From Tillandsia leiboldiana (lineage: Eukaryota > Streptophyta > Magnoliopsida > Poales > Bromeliaceae): a DNA stretch of 64,000 bases. Shown piece after piece: positions 1 to 11,842 of this stretch. The DNA is taken from assembly GCA_029204045.2 (NCBI GenBank), contig CM055060.1, forward strand, positions 54,857,177 through 54,921,176. Reading direction: 5' to 3'. A program made the translations under genes and the position numbers. The notes under the pieces were generated by a model. It had not been told where the DNA came from, searched no databases, and saw nothing but the letters and a program-made list of their open reading frames with translations. How positions within the stretch are numbered: the first letter of the stretch is position 1; every line of letters begins with the position of its first letter.

Positions 1-397
1 TTCAATCTTCTTCTTTCTCTTAGCAACCAAATCTCTAAGCTCCCATTACTAAGATTTTGATCAAGAAAAAAATTATGAAAAAGAGAAAATCTTTCATCAC
101 GGGAGGCCTTCGAACTAGGAGGGCTTCATATGTTGTTCCGAGTCATTTGTTTTCAAAAGTCAGGACCCATCTTAATGGAATTGAAATTATAATATCTAGG
201 ATAAAAAGTTAAATTTTATTCACTCACTAGTCAAAGTAAAATATTTAATTTATAATTAACTATAATTTTCTACCGTATATTAATGACCGAAAAATATATA
301 AATAATTTATAAATTTTGAAAGAATAAATATAAAAAATTTAATTTTGTAGCAATATATATGCTATTCTATATATTAACAAAAGGCTAATGTAAAATT

Positions 398-745
398 AAG
401 GCTAAATTATAGAAAATTTTTCTGTAAAATTTTTTTTTTTTATTTTTTTTTTTTTGATTTTTAAAAAGCTATACTTTGTTCCCTTCTAATTACAGAATTA
501 TGCACTTACCTTCCTACTGTCATTGTTTCGTAAGTGGTTCAAGAGTTGATACTATTGATGAATAAGTCTCAGCTCCAATAACTGCAGTGATAATGCTGCA
601 ACATATTAAATATAATCACAGAATCACAGAACTACTTACGGAACGATGATGGTAGAAGGGAAGCAAAGTATAGATTTCTAAAAGTAAGAAAAAAAAAAAG
701 TAAAAAAGTGAAGTTTTAGAGAATTTTTTTTTGTAATTTAACCTC
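398..745. mobile_element. Foldback MITE (MITE-E), copy 1
   Basis: The two halves are inverted repeats of each other. The outer arms pair a TAAATTATAGAAAA-type left end with a right end reading GTAATTTAACC. The inner arms TATACTTTGTTCCCTTC (about 471) and GAAGGGAAGCAAAGTATA (about 655) also pair. A short AAATT flank is present on both sides and may be the target duplication. There is no coding capacity. A second copy at 10561-10905 lies within the duplicated block. Confidence 0.6.
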
Positions 746-1117
746 AAATTAACCTTATATTTTATTATATTAACAATTGGTACGTACATATACTATATTA
801 CTATGGTCTTTTGTTGTGCCTTCTGATTTCTTTCCCTATTATCCTCCTCACCTTTTGAGAAGGAATACTGACCAAGTTTAGATAGATTGACCAAATAAAA
901 CAGATGAGAAATTTTTGTGGTCCAAATCGGCTGCTCTACAAGTTAACTCCATCATAGAGAACTAAAAATGAAATTTTGAACCATTGTAGGTGTCTATAAC
1001 ACCTTAAAAAATCATCTTAAGAATCATAACATTAATAATCTTCTAGTAGTGCAATTAGCACTAGCTAGTTATTTTAACATAACAAATTTTTACGGTTACT
1101 CAATATATAGCTAATGG

Positions 1118-1678
1118 GAGTTAAACTAGAATACTATCGGTAGTAAAATATGTTCTATAGCTATCGATATATTTTGATAATAGAGTCCACATATCGATGA
1201 TTAGTATCGTTGAATATGATCTAGACCACTTAAATTATTTAGAAATTAATTTTCAGATTATTTTGATATTGTTCTCTTATGTCTCAAGTGGACGCAAAAT
1301 AAATAGCTAAAATGAATATTCTTCAAAATGTAATGAATGAATTTCGTACTCAAAATCAGGAGTGTAGTTCTTGTTGTAAATAATTTTTTAATAAAATTAA
1401 ACAAAACTTGAATTGATTTGAATTTCTTTACATCGTTAAATAAAAAAATGTCTCATATTAATCGACTATTAAAATTATAAATTTTACAATCATTTTATCA
1501 TCAGGTTAGTGATATCAAAAAAATTTAAATTTAAATTTAAATTTTTAGATACTTCAAGTGATACTTTAGATCATATTTATCATTGTTGATCATCAATTCA
1601 AAGATTTTATCATAAAAAATAAAATAAATTGATGGCATCGAAATTTATTTATTACCGACAGTATTTTAGCTCAACTCT
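1118..1678. mobile_element. MITE-C, copy 1 (about 560 bp)
   Basis: The termini are imperfect inverted repeats: the left end reads about GTTAAACTAGAATACTATCGG and the right end ACCGACAGTATTTTAGCTCAAC. The same interior recurs at 11279-11842 (within the duplication) and, more diverged, at 27629-28163. Shared interior landmarks include a GATCTAGACCACTTAAATTAT-like stretch and TTAAAATTATAAATTTTA. It is non-coding. Its end motif (AATACTATCG) is also found at the ends of MITE-B, so the two families may share a mobilising transposase. Confidence 0.6.
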
Positions 1679-2470
1679 AGCTAATAGATTCTTTTATAAG
1701 TTATTTTAAAAGAAAAAAAGAAATTTAAAACCATTAATGGTGTGTAGATTTGTATGGAAGAGGTGCCAATTAAGTGCCAACAGAGAACAGGCTCAAACAC
1801 TGGGTCAAAATGGAATCAACTAATGGGGCCTAACCCAATTCGTAAAATTATAAAAAAATTACCTCTCTTTTCCAAAAGAATGGTGCTTAGTTGCTCTACA
1901 TATATAGTCATTAATTATTTAAAAAATGCCCAAGTGATTAGGAATCAACGTTCTCTCTTTATTGATCTAGAGCTTAATTAATCATATATGTACATGCAGG
2001 GCTAAAGCTAAAATAGCCGCCCAATTTGCCCAGCAACACCAGCGAAGAGAATTTGTTCTCTCACAACTAGTCAAAGAACAAGAAGCCTTTTCCTATATCT
2101 TAAAGTGTTTATATATATATATGTATATATATATATTGTTATCACTTTGAAAATTGACTCCTATTTCTCGAACCAGCACTTGATTAATTCTTCGCGGAAG
2201 ATTTAATGCAAATTAATCGCTTTCGTAAATATACAGAAAACTCTTGTCTGTCGTGAGAGCTGCTTAATTTTGTTCTTGGCTTGCAAAAAACGCATGTTTG
2301 AAAGTGATTTTGAGGATATATACTCTACTATACAGATAATTAATCACTTGATTGGTTGGAGTGGATCTTTCTATTTTGTTCAGTTGCTCTCATAGCAGGA
2401 TATGGACATGAACGCAGCCGGGTCGGGTCCACTTCTGTAGATGAGTTATGGTTTGTAATTTTTCTGATTA

Positions 2471-2997
2471 TGTTGCCGGTTAGAGATTTAGTCCTTTTAT
2501 ATCATTTATATAGAGGACTAATCCAAATTCCTGGGTGTCACAACGGTCCGGACTGAGATTTTGGCGGTCCGGACATGTCGTGGCTAAACAAACAATTCCC
2601 GAAAACATACCTTCGGGGTGTGGACTGAAATAAACCACGGTCCAGACTTGTTCATGCAATTCCTACATAATCCACGTTCGGGGTCCGCCTGAAGTAACCC
2701 CGATCCGGACTGGAATTGCGCATCGAACTACCCTATGTTCGGGTTCCGGACTGTAGTGCCTGATCCGGATCCTGAACATGTAATATGTCCAGTTTTTTAG
2801 TTTTATGCAATTTAAAATTCATCCAAGTGTTTCTACACTATAAGAAGTATTCGTATCACCAAAAATATTTAGGTTAAACGTACCTGATCCTTTGAATTCT
2901 TTCTTCTTGAGATTGAGGTATATATCCAAAATTCTTCATCTTCAATCTTCAAGACTTAACCATTTCACGAACTACGCCAAACACAATTACCTTAACA
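2471..2997 (-). mobile_element. Copia-type LTR (Sirevirus-like), minus strand
   Basis: The 527-bp block starts TGTTGCC and ends TTAACA, the TG...CA form of an LTR. It is followed at once by ATCTCCCCTTTGGCGG, the complement of a polypurine tract (AAAGGGGAGAT), which places the element's interior to the right and its sense on the minus strand. It interrupts the duplicated block exactly at 2470. The right copy shows the uninterrupted target (TCTGATTAT at about 12629). The partner LTR is not in the window; the 100-N gap may hide it. Sirevirus affinity is inferred from the G-rich polypurine tract context. Confidence 0.6.
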
Positions 2998-4514
2998 ATC
3001 TCCCCTTTGGCGGTTTCGTGACAAAACACCAAATCCACTCAAGACAATTCACAAAGGTAATTTTGTTGCTATCACCATACAACAAAATTTTACATTGGAG
3101 ATTCAAATAAAGATAAATACATTCAGATAACTCCTAAAACAGACTCTAAACTTAGACATCTGTACTCTCTGCACAAAGGAAATCATTCTTGACAAACGAG
3201 ATCTTAGATACCGTCAAGAATTTTAGCATTTAAAAACCAAAACACAGGGAGATAGAGGTTTATACTCACCATGACATTTAGTGAATTCAGATATGGTAAT
3301 AGGATCAAAATCAAAAGCGACATATCTTCTAAAACATTAAAAATCCAAATGTCACAGAATTGTTAGTCAACAACAACAACTTGTTATTTATATTACATGC
3401 CCAAATAGTTAGTCGAATAGTTAGTCGAGGCATGCATCAAACACAATTGAAAACCATATAAAGTTGAAGTTGTACTTACCTTATAGTTCAAGTTCATAGT
3501 TTTCAAAGTGCACCACCTTAGTCGAATCTTGTTGTTCTCTCTCCCCCTTTTGTCGACACATTCAAGCCTAAATTACAAAACAAAAGGAGAGTTAAAGTTC
3601 AAATAAAAAAATTGAGAACTCAACCAAAAAAAATTGAAAAACCTGCAAAACAAGTTAAAGATTAGAACAAAATAAGATAACTCAGAATCCTCTGCACTAA
3701 TGCACCCTAGTTTTTGGCAAAATTTTTTCTTTATGCGCTTGTTCATAACACTTGTTCTTTTTACATTCTCGAATTTCTTCCTTCATTTCGAGAAACTCTT
3801 GTGACATGCGTTCGTTGCTCGGAGGAGAGACGCTGTTGCTCTCTATAAATTGAGGTAACGATGCGTCATCGTCTGATCGAAGGAGGTGTGCAGGTCGTGG
3901 CGGCAGGTGCTGGTGGGACTGAAGCTGTAGCTGCTGAAGTTGAAGGTCTGCGTCTGAGCAGAGGTGAGGAAGTCATCTTGTTTCGTTGGTAGGGATTTAC
4001 GACGAGTCGTATCGTTTGATTGTTGCCCAGACTCGCATATAAGTTGATGATGAAGTATCGACTTTGAATTTCTTCAAAATCCGCATAATTATGATTGGGA
4101 AGGGAAGTCTCTCTGTGGTATGGCATGTTCCACATACCGTGCCATCCTTGACCATATGAGGAAAGGAATGTTGAAATTAGGACCCAAAGCTGCTGCCGGG
4201 TTTCCAAGGAGTATAGAGAGATAGCATCCGGTCCCATCGAAGAACTTTTGTTTGCATGTTGGGAAGAATGTTGTAGCAAACAACAAATTCAAGGATCGAT
4301 ACTCCGGTCGAAGTTCTCTTGAAAAGACTGAGTTCCCCAGTCGACTGAGTATCTGGCATACAAATTCCATTCACGACCACTCTCCATGAGTGTGGAGAAA
4401 GCATGACCTTTTAGGTAATGACTTCCTTCAGCGCTGGCCTTCATCCCAAAACTTCTCCAATCAGTTGTGGAGTGACCTTGATCTTAATGTTTCTAACCAT
4501 TGTTTGAAATTCCG
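2998..4514 (-). mobile_element. Decayed 3' interior of the Copia-like element
   Basis: The interior next to the LTR has no intact gag-pol. A second polypurine-like tract, complementary to CTCTCTCCCCCTTTTGTCGAC, lies near 3537-3560. Repeated tracts of this sort are a known trait of Sireviruses. Short minus-strand reading frames between about 3866 and 4404 resemble, in layout only, the env-like or plant-mobile-domain ORF found downstream of pol in such elements, but they are broken among frames, so I do not call a gene. The stretch ends in the assembly gap. Confidence 0.4.
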
Positions 4515-4614
4515 NNNNNNNNNNNNNNNNNNNNNNNNNNNNNNNNNNNNNNNNNNNNNNNNNNNNNNNNNNNNNNNNNNNNNNNNNNNNNNNNNNNNNN
4601 NNNNNNNNNNNNNN
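4515..4614. other. Assembly gap, 100 N
   Basis: One hundred consecutive N, a conventional gap of unknown true size. The partner LTR and pol of the Copia element and the continuation of the left duplicated block could lie here. Confidence 0.99.
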
Positions 4615-5096
4615 TATGTACAACTAACAAACATGGGATTTACAAACATTATTATCTGAAGCACAATTTTTATACGCACATCATCATCATCTCCAAATCG
4701 CCCAAAAAAAAAAAAACCTAAGAAATACAAGACAGGAGTATGTAGAGAGAAGCGGATCTTATCCTCTCAAACTGTTTAAAACCAATTAGGTATTATATAT
4801 ATTATATATTATATATATATATATTATTATATATATATATATTGTATATAGCTATATATATACTATAATCTAAGTCCAATGTCAAATTGCGCTTCGATAG
4901 AACTAAATTAATAATATAATAATAAATACCAATCTGCATCATCGTAGCTGCAGCAGTTATGTACACTGCGCAGGAGTGGCGGGGGGGCAATGCGGATGAC
5001 CGCTGGATCGGATCTCAGGACCGTTCGTGAAAAAATTAGAGCCGCACGGGGCGCCATTGTGCGCCGGGAGTATCCTGAAAACAGGTGTGATGCGGG
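4615..5096. other. Intergenic, TA-rich, no gene seen
   Basis: An imperfect TA-rich tract occupies about 4793-4865. The remainder shows no open frame or repeat that I recognise. Base composition jumps to very GC-rich at about 4980, near the 3' side of the ATL-like gene. Confidence 0.5.
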
Positions 5097-6368
5097 TCAA
5101 ACTCGCAGGGGGCCGGCGAACGACTCGGCGCTGTCAGGGGCGGCGGCGGCGGCGGGAAGTTGACGAGGCATCGAAGGGGGCTTTGACAGCGCGAGCTTCC
5201 CCCTCGTCGTAGTGTAAACGGAGTCCTCAGCTTCCCCCCTCTTGACGACCCTCCCCGCCGTCCCCTCTCCGCGCCCAGGCAGGGAACTTGGCCGAGAGCG
5301 TCCGCGCCAGGAACGAGGGCCCACGATCCGACCGCCCGAACCGCACGGTCCGCCCGCCGCGGCTGCTTCCCCTCCGCCTGCTGCGGCGCCGCCGCGGTAG
5401 CAGTAGCCGCGCCGCGAGCTCCCCTCCCCGGGGTGCCGAACGCGATGAGGCTCGTCGACCGCTTCAGCTTCCCCGCCGCGATTATCTCCCGCCGCACGTG
5501 CTCCGAGCCGGAGCGTGAACCGGTCCAGGTCCTCCACGGTCCGGACCGCCGCGAGAGAGTGCCCCGTCGGTGCGACCGCGGCAGCCGCGCCGGGCGCCGC
5601 GTCGACCCGACCGCGCCGCGCGCCGCACCTCTCCGATCCGCTCCAGCTCCTCCAGGTCGTCCCTCGCCCTCTCCTCCAACTCTCCAGCCTATCCACGTCG
5701 ATCGCCACACGCGTGCTCAGGCGCCGCGCCGGCGCCGAAACCGGAGCGGCGTCCGATTCGGTCGGGATGGGGTTCTCCGCGGGCGCCGAGGTGCCGAGGA
5801 GGGCTTCGGCGGGATCGGAGGGGGACTTGGGATCGGGGGCGAGGTTGCAGCGGCACACGGGGCAGGTGGCGTGGGAGGCGAGCCACCGCGTCGATGCAGT
5901 CCCGGTGGAACACGTGGCTGCACTTGGGGAGGAGTCGGAGGGTTCCTCGTCTCGAACTCGCTGAGGCACAACCGCGCACTCGAGCGCGCCCTTCCCGATC
6001 TTATGCTCCTTCACCTCCGCGTACACCAGTGTCGGGAACGTCCCCGCACCGCCGGTCGAGCCCCCTCTGCTCGCCACACCGCCGCCTCCGCCTCCGCCTA
6101 CGCCGCGCGGACGGAGCTGGCTCGGCCGGCGCCGAGGAGGTCGCCGGCGCACTGGCGCACGTAGATGGAGAAGAATCCGAGGAAGAAGAAGGCGTGATGA
6201 GGACGACTATGACGATGGACATGGACGGGTTGAAAGTTGGTCTGCCCCAAGTAGTTGCTCGCGTTGGTCCCATTCAACGACGGCTGCGCCTCCGCTACCC
6301 GGGCGGCGACCATAACCAGAGCAAGAGCGCAACGGGAGTACTGTGTCGAGCAGTCGCGCCATCGCCAT
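5097..6368 (-). pseudogene. ATL6/31-type RING-H2 ubiquitin ligase, frame broken many times
   Basis: Read in pieces over all three minus frames this is a full-length ATL protein of about 420 residues. It starts MAMARLLDTVLPL (ATG at 6368), followed by the end of a signal peptide (MVAARVAEAQPSLNGTNAS). Next come a membrane span (SMSIVIVVLIT, then FFFLGFFSIYVRQC) and FPTLVYAEVKEHKIGKGALE. The RING-H2 finger is complete (CAVC, LPKCSHVFHRDC, WLASHATCPVC). The C-terminal ATL6/31 motifs follow: DRFTLRL, HVRREIIAAGKLKRSTS, KRGEAEDSVY. Family knowledge: ATL proteins are membrane-bound E3 ligases, and ATL6/31 act in carbon/nitrogen and defence signalling. I count about ten frame changes (near 6340, 6240, 6200, 6100, 5966, 5950, 5905, 5685, 5500, 5440), yet no domain residue is lost. 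It is either a very young pseudogene or a region of poor consensus quality. Open plus-strand frames here are GC-rich shadows. Confidence 0.75.
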
Positions 6369-6717
6369 GGGAGGAGGGTTGGGTCGGTTTATTTTAGGGT
6401 TCACTTCGAAAGACGAAGGAGGGAACAATTAGGCGTGGAGATTATAAAAGGAGACGAGCTGGGGGCTAGCACTAGTAGCGTGGGCAACAAGTTTAATATA
6501 TTTAATATAATATCATCCATCCATAGAAGAAGAAGAAGAAGCAGCAGAAGAAGAAGCACCACTAAGTCAAAGTGTGTCCTTTGGAAGTATCTGGCCGTTC
6601 GAGGTTCGTTCGGTTCAGGTCCGAACTGGACGGGAAAGGTTCGGGTTCGAGCGCTGGAGTTGGCACGTGGGCGTCTCCACCATTCAGTGTTACTAATCAT
6701 GGCTCGACAAAATCTAA
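6369..6717 (-). promoter_or_regulatory. Presumed upstream region of the ATL-like gene
   Basis: This stretch lies directly upstream of the ATG at 6368 on the minus strand. It contains GAA/GCA trinucleotide runs (about 6527-6560). I cannot point to a convincing TATA box, so the call rests on position only. Confidence 0.3.
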
Positions 6718-6726
6718 TTATATATA

Positions 6727-6897
6727 GGAAAATGCTATGTGTACACCCCTTTCGGGGTGTACATACATACACCTCACCCATCTAAGGGTGGGGGTGTGAT
6801 GATGGGTCACTCGATGTGACCCGTAAAAAGTATCGTCACCATTAAAATGATGGAGGTGTATGATGTACACCCTCGGGGTGTACAGGTAGCATTGCTC
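6727..6897. mobile_element. MITE-A copy 1 (171 bp, Mutator-like)
   Basis: The ends are inverted repeats (GGAAAATGCTATGTGTACACC and GGTGTACAGGTAGCATTGCTC). It is flanked by a perfect 9-bp duplication TTATATATA (6718-6726 and 6898-6906). A central palindrome reads GTCACTCGATGTGAC. There is no ORF. Nine-base target duplications are the hallmark of Mutator-superfamily insertion, so a MULE-derived MITE is the likely identity. Confidence 0.85.
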
Positions 6898-6906
6898 TTA
6901 TATATA

Positions 6907-8917
6907 TATATATATATAATATTATATATAATTATATATATATAAATAAATAAATCGCGTTGATTATAAGGTTGGTGGGTAATCATTAAACTACTCTATC
7001 TTGGCTAAGTGCGGTCAAGGACGACAGCTTGGACTGGGCGGTACAAAAAAGATAGATATTTTTTTTTTTTTTTTAATAATCGAGAAAGTAAACTGTTTAA
7101 TTAACTTCCCGTATTCAATCTTCTAAATTCACGAGATGCACGACACTGCACATCAGAATTCATTGAATCGATCTCTTATTTGAAAATATTAGCGGTTACC
7201 ATAATTTGCCTAATGTTAGCTGATCTGGAATGTTTTCAGTATGCATGTTTATTAAGCAAATTGTTTTTTCATACTAAATGGAAACAAATTAAGGCTGTGC
7301 TAATGTTTTTTTTTTTTTTTTTCCAGTTTTGGTAATTCAACTGGAATAACAAAATATAATGTCTAAGACTAATTAAACACACTACCTATTCTGATGGATG
7401 ATGATGTTTGATTTTTTTCCTGAAATATTCATTATCTGCTGTTTTTTTTACTCTCTATTAATTTACCTTTTTCCTATTTTTTTAATTATACTTTTTTTTC
7501 TTTTTTTTTTGTATAATTTTGCTCTCCAAATTAACCTAAAACTAAATTTCTCTTGTTGAAACAAAAGGGTATTCACACTTCTACTGATATTTACACCTAA
7601 AATTAACTTACGAACACAAACGCATTAATTTATATTTTTAATAATTTTAAATAATATAATTTTGTGAATAAAATATTAAAATATTATATTTTTAGTAATA
7701 AAATAAATAAAAATTAAATTTGGGAGATGTCGGGTGTACATCCCTAAAGGGTACATCCTACATCCCATCCCATCCTAGAATAAGTATTATTTACTCGTCA
7801 CATCGAGTAACGAGTGAAATTTATTCTATCTCAGAATGGATGGGGTGTAAGATATACACCCCTAAATGGATGTATATTTGTATATACCCTAATTTTTATA
7901 ACTCAAACCAAATCGTACCGAGAAATATATTTTAAGGAATATATATGTTCGTATAATTAAATTGGTTCGACGTCAGCCAGGTAGAAGAGGTCATCGTTTA
8001 TGTCATTGCTATAAAAAAATAAATAATAAATAAATAAATTATTGATCAAATTTGAAGCTTAAACTATAGTTATATACAAGGTACCCATAATATTTCAGAT
8101 ATTATTATTATTGAAATGGATTTTTTATATGCACCTCTATTAACTCCTTGATAAATTTTAAAGTCCTATGCGGAAAGAGCAGTACTTATACGATGTACAC
8201 TTTATTCATTTAGAGATAAAATTTTTATTTTTAAAATAATTAGTAAAATTCATTTCATTACAGAATAAATTAGGTGTAATATGTATAATCGATTTTAAAT
8301 ATACAAAAAATATTTTTTTTTGTGAAAATATTGAAAAAATAAAAAAGTCATCCTTAAAAAAAGAAGGTAATTTGATTGCTATGGAATTTGATTGGATACA
8401 AATAATTAAGGAAAGAGGAGGATTTGGTAGAGAAGTTGTAGTGAGTTTTGAATTATTGTTTTTTTGGAAGTGTATGACTATTGACTTGAAAACTAATTAA
8501 CATGTGCATTGTGCGGAAAATTTGTTCGAGTTGACCTCGTCAGGATACCTGGATTCTGAATGCATCTTGGGAGCAAAGATGCATGGTTGCAAATTGTGCT
8601 TTTGCCATGTACATTACAATCCTTTTTATTCCCGGGAATTATATTTACAATCAAAATATAACAAGCTTATAGAAGAGAGTTAATGAAAAAATGCAAAAAA
8701 AAATAGAGTAAAATAAAATATTTTATTTTTTTAGAACAAAATATCATTCTATTACTTTATTTATTTAGAAGATAAGACCATCTGACCACAAAAATAATAA
8801 TAATAATAATAATATTGGAAAGTGCGAAAATAAATTCAAAAAATTTGAGTGAGACAGTAAGCTTTTTATTCTAATTTTATTTTATTTCGTTCCAAACAAA
8901 TCACCCACCGTATTGTG
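6907..8917. other. AT-rich intergenic sequence, no gene seen
   Basis: Apart from the degenerate MITE-A copies this holds homopolymer T runs (7048-7075, 7309-7322, 7490-7510) and an ATA-repeat (about 8795-8813). No reading frame has coding character. Confidence 0.5.
7729..7898. mobile_element. Degenerate MITE-A
   Basis: The order of parts matches intact MITE-A: GGTGTACATCC near the left end, a central palindrome-like CTCGTCACATCGAGTAACGAG, and GGTGTAAGATATACACCCC towards the right. The termini are eroded and no target duplication is evident. An older copy at about 8183-8300 is weaker still. Confidence 0.5.
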
Positions 8918-9241
8918 GCAATTATTTCTAATCTTAGTGAATTTGTATTCCTAATTGTATTAGGATTTAGCCACTATTATAAATATATAATTATTCCTTT
9001 TATTTGGGCCGGCGGATGAGAAAGAGTATGGGTGTATTTTGGGATTAGAGTTTTGTGAGAAGCATATTTTGTACACCACTTTGATTATAATAGAAGTTTC
9101 TGCTCCGTCTTCGTCCGTGGACGTAGGACAGTGACCGAACCACGTAAATATTATGTGCTTTATTTTTTTCTCTCTTTCTCAATTTTTTTATGGTATTTTC
9201 GCACCCCAACGAACTAGATCTTTTTCGCGTTTGTCATAACA
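8918..9241 (-). mobile_element. LTR fragment, minus strand
   Basis: The complement of this stretch begins TGTTATGACAAACGCGAAAA and includes TTTACGTGGTTCGGTCAC, CCTACGTCCACGG and ATAATCAAAGTGGTGTACAA. These motifs are also in 14175-14633 in the opposite orientation, and similar ones are common in plant Copia LTRs. The right boundary (9241) has the TG end. The left side fades at about 8918, so the fragment lacks the 3' part of the LTR. Confidence 0.65.
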
Positions 9242-10163
9242 AATATGAATATATTTTTTTTAATAAATTAGATGAGGCATTTGTTCACTGTATATTAACA
9301 GTGGTACATAAAATCCTGATATCAACGGAATCTGCAACTGCATATTTTGGTACTTAAAGTTACAACTGCATAACTTTGACAGTATAAATATGTGTGTGTT
9401 CGCGTATATGTATGTACTAGGACGTACACGTTAAGTGATGCAATGCATGTACAACATGTGCAATGCATGTACACATGTAGTAAATAAAGTAGATACGATT
9501 TTAATGTGTTTCACTTCCCTCGTGAGGGACAAACCTTCCAGAATCTAGCTATCCGCTGTCCGCGTAATGAGGAAGGTGTGGTGTTAATTAATTTGGTTGA
9601 TATTTTTGAACAGTTTCCTTCATTAAATTGGCTGATTTTTTTTTTTTTTTTTTGAAATTAATTAATGTTATGTCTTTCTAATTGTACGAAGAATTAAAAA
9701 AAATATTTTATTTATCTAAAACAATGTGGGTCGACCCACATTTGCATGAACATATATAGCAGTTTTTTTTTTAGAAAAAATCGTCATTAATTGTTTGTGG
9801 ACCAAATATGTTAATTATATCTATTATATTTTAGTGTTAATTTCATAACATTTTATATATTTTTATAAAATTTAATTTTTTATATTTATTTTTTTCAAAA
9901 ATTTTAAATTATTAATGTATATTTCTCTAATTTATTATAGTTAGCTTATCGTTTATGTTTTAACTAATACGTTCTTCTAAAAATTCCGACAGCTAAAATA
10001 ATACAAAATGTCTCTCCCAGAAAATATAGTCAATTTCTTCGTCTTAAAACAAAACTAGTTCACTATTTTTGTTTATATTTTCTCTCATTCATTTTTCTCT
10101 ATCACCTTTAGCATACTTTGATTATTTATTTATTTTTTTTATTAAACCCTAACGGCTTCATTT
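9242..10163. other. AT-rich intergenic sequence, no gene seen
   Basis: It contains a short self-similar stretch at about 9437-9475 (CAATGCATGTACA repeated twice around ACATGTG) and T-rich tracts. Nothing codes. It abuts the right duplicated block. Confidence 0.5.
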
Positions 10164-10560
10164 TTCAATCTTCTTCTTTCTCTTAGCAACCAAATCTCTA
10201 AGCTCCCATTACTAAGATTTTGATCAAGAAAAAATTATGAAAAAGAGAACAATCTTTCATCACGGGAGGCCTTCGAACTAGGAGGGCTTCATATGTTGTT
10301 CCGAGTCATTTGTTTTCAAAAGTCAGGACCCATCTTAATGGAATTGAAATTATAATATCTAGGATAAAAAGTTAAATTTTATTCACTCACTAGTCAAAGT
10401 AAAATATTTAATTTATAATTAACTATAATTTTCTACCGTATATTAATGACCGAAAAATATATAAATAATTTATAAATTTTGAAAGAATAAATATAAAAAA
10501 TTTAATTTTGTAGCAATATATATGCTATTCTATATATTAACAAAAGGCTAATGTAAAATT

Positions 10561-10905
10561 AAGGCTAAATTATAGAAAATTTTTCTGTAAAATTTTTTTT
10601 TTTATTTTTTTTTTTTGATTTTTAAAAAGCTATACTTTGTTCCCTTCTAATTACAGAATTATGCACTTACCTTCCTACTGTCATTGTTTCGTAAGTGGTT
10701 CAAGAGTTGATACTATTGATGAATAAGTCTCAGCTCCAATAACTGCAGTGATAATGCTGCAACATATTAAATATAATCACAGAATCACAGAACTACTTAC
10801 GGAACGATGATGGTAGAAGGGAAGCAAAGTATAGATTTCTAAAAGTAAGAAAAAAAAAAAGTAAAAAAGTGAAGTTTTAGAGAATTTTTTTTTGTAATTT
10901 AACCT
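10561..10905. mobile_element. Foldback MITE (MITE-E), copy 2
   Basis: Same element as 398-745, carried by the duplication; differences are homopolymer-length changes. Confidence 0.6.
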
Positions 10906-11278
10906 CAAATTAACCTTATATTTTATTATATTAACAATTGGTACGTACATATACTATATTACTATGGTCTTTTGTTGTGCCTTCTGATTTCTTTCCCTAT
11001 TATCCTCCTCACCTTTTGAGAAGGAATACTGACCAAGTTTAGATAGATTGACCAAATAAAACAGATGAGAAATTTTTGTGGTCCAAATCGGCTGCTCTAC
11101 AAGTTAACTCCATCATAGAGAACTAAAAATGAAATTTTGAACCATTGTAGGTGTCTATAACACCTTAAAAAATCATCTTAAGAATCATAACATTTAATAA
11201 TCTTCTAGTAGTGCAATTAGCACTAGCTAGTTATTTTAACATAACAAATTTTTACGGTTACTCAATATATAGCTAATG

Positions 11279-11842
11279 GGAGTTAAACTAGAATACTATC
11301 GGTAGTAAAATATGTTCTATAGCTATCGATATATTTTGATAATAGAGTCCACATATCGATGATTAGTATCGTTGAATATGATCTAGACCACTTAAATTAT
11401 TTAGAAATTAATTTTCAGATTATTTTGATATTGTTCTCTTATGTCTCAAGTGGACGCAAAAATAAATAGCTAAAAATGAATATTCTTCAAAATGTAATGA
11501 ATGAATTTCGTACTCAAAATCAGGAGTGTAGTTCTTGTTGTAAATAATTTTTTAATAAAATTAAACAAAACTTGAATTGATTTGAATTTCTTTACATCGT
11601 TAAATAAAAAAATGTCTCATATTAATCGACTATTAAAATTATAAATTTTACAATCATTTTATCATCAGGTTAGTGATATCAAAAAAATTTAAATTTAAAT
11701 TTAAATTTTTAGATACTTCAAGTGATACTTTAGATCATATTTATCATTGTTGATCATCAATTCAAAGATTTTATCATAAAAAAATAAAATAAATTGATGG
11801 CATCGAAATTTATTTATTACCGACAGTATTTTAGCTCAACTC
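11279..11842. mobile_element. MITE-C, copy 2
   Basis: Same element as 1118-1678, carried by the duplication. Confidence 0.6.

Larger units (their letters stand above)
1..2470. repeat. Left copy of a 2.47-kb near-identical direct duplication
   Basis: This block matches 10164-12636 base for base apart from scattered one- or two-base indels, many of them in homopolymers (for example the G run near 1826, the A run near 69 and the T run near 430). The left end is the window edge, so the copy probably continues upstream. The match stops at 2470, exactly where a Copia LTR begins. It holds one MITE-E and one MITE-C at the same places as the right copy, so both inserted before the duplication arose. 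I see no convincing gene inside. Confidence 0.9.

Noticed and set aside
1754..1981. 75-residue frame in the duplicated block
   Set aside because: The matching stretch in the right copy has a frame-changing indel (GGGG versus GGG near 1826), and there is no domain.
3866..4404. Three overlapping minus frames as host genes
   Set aside because: They lie inside the Copia-like interior, are short and broken, and resemble at most an env-like ORF remnant.
5433..6397. Long plus-strand Arg/Pro-rich frames opposite the ATL-like gene
   Set aside because: GC-rich antisense shadows; the minus strand carries all recognisable motifs.
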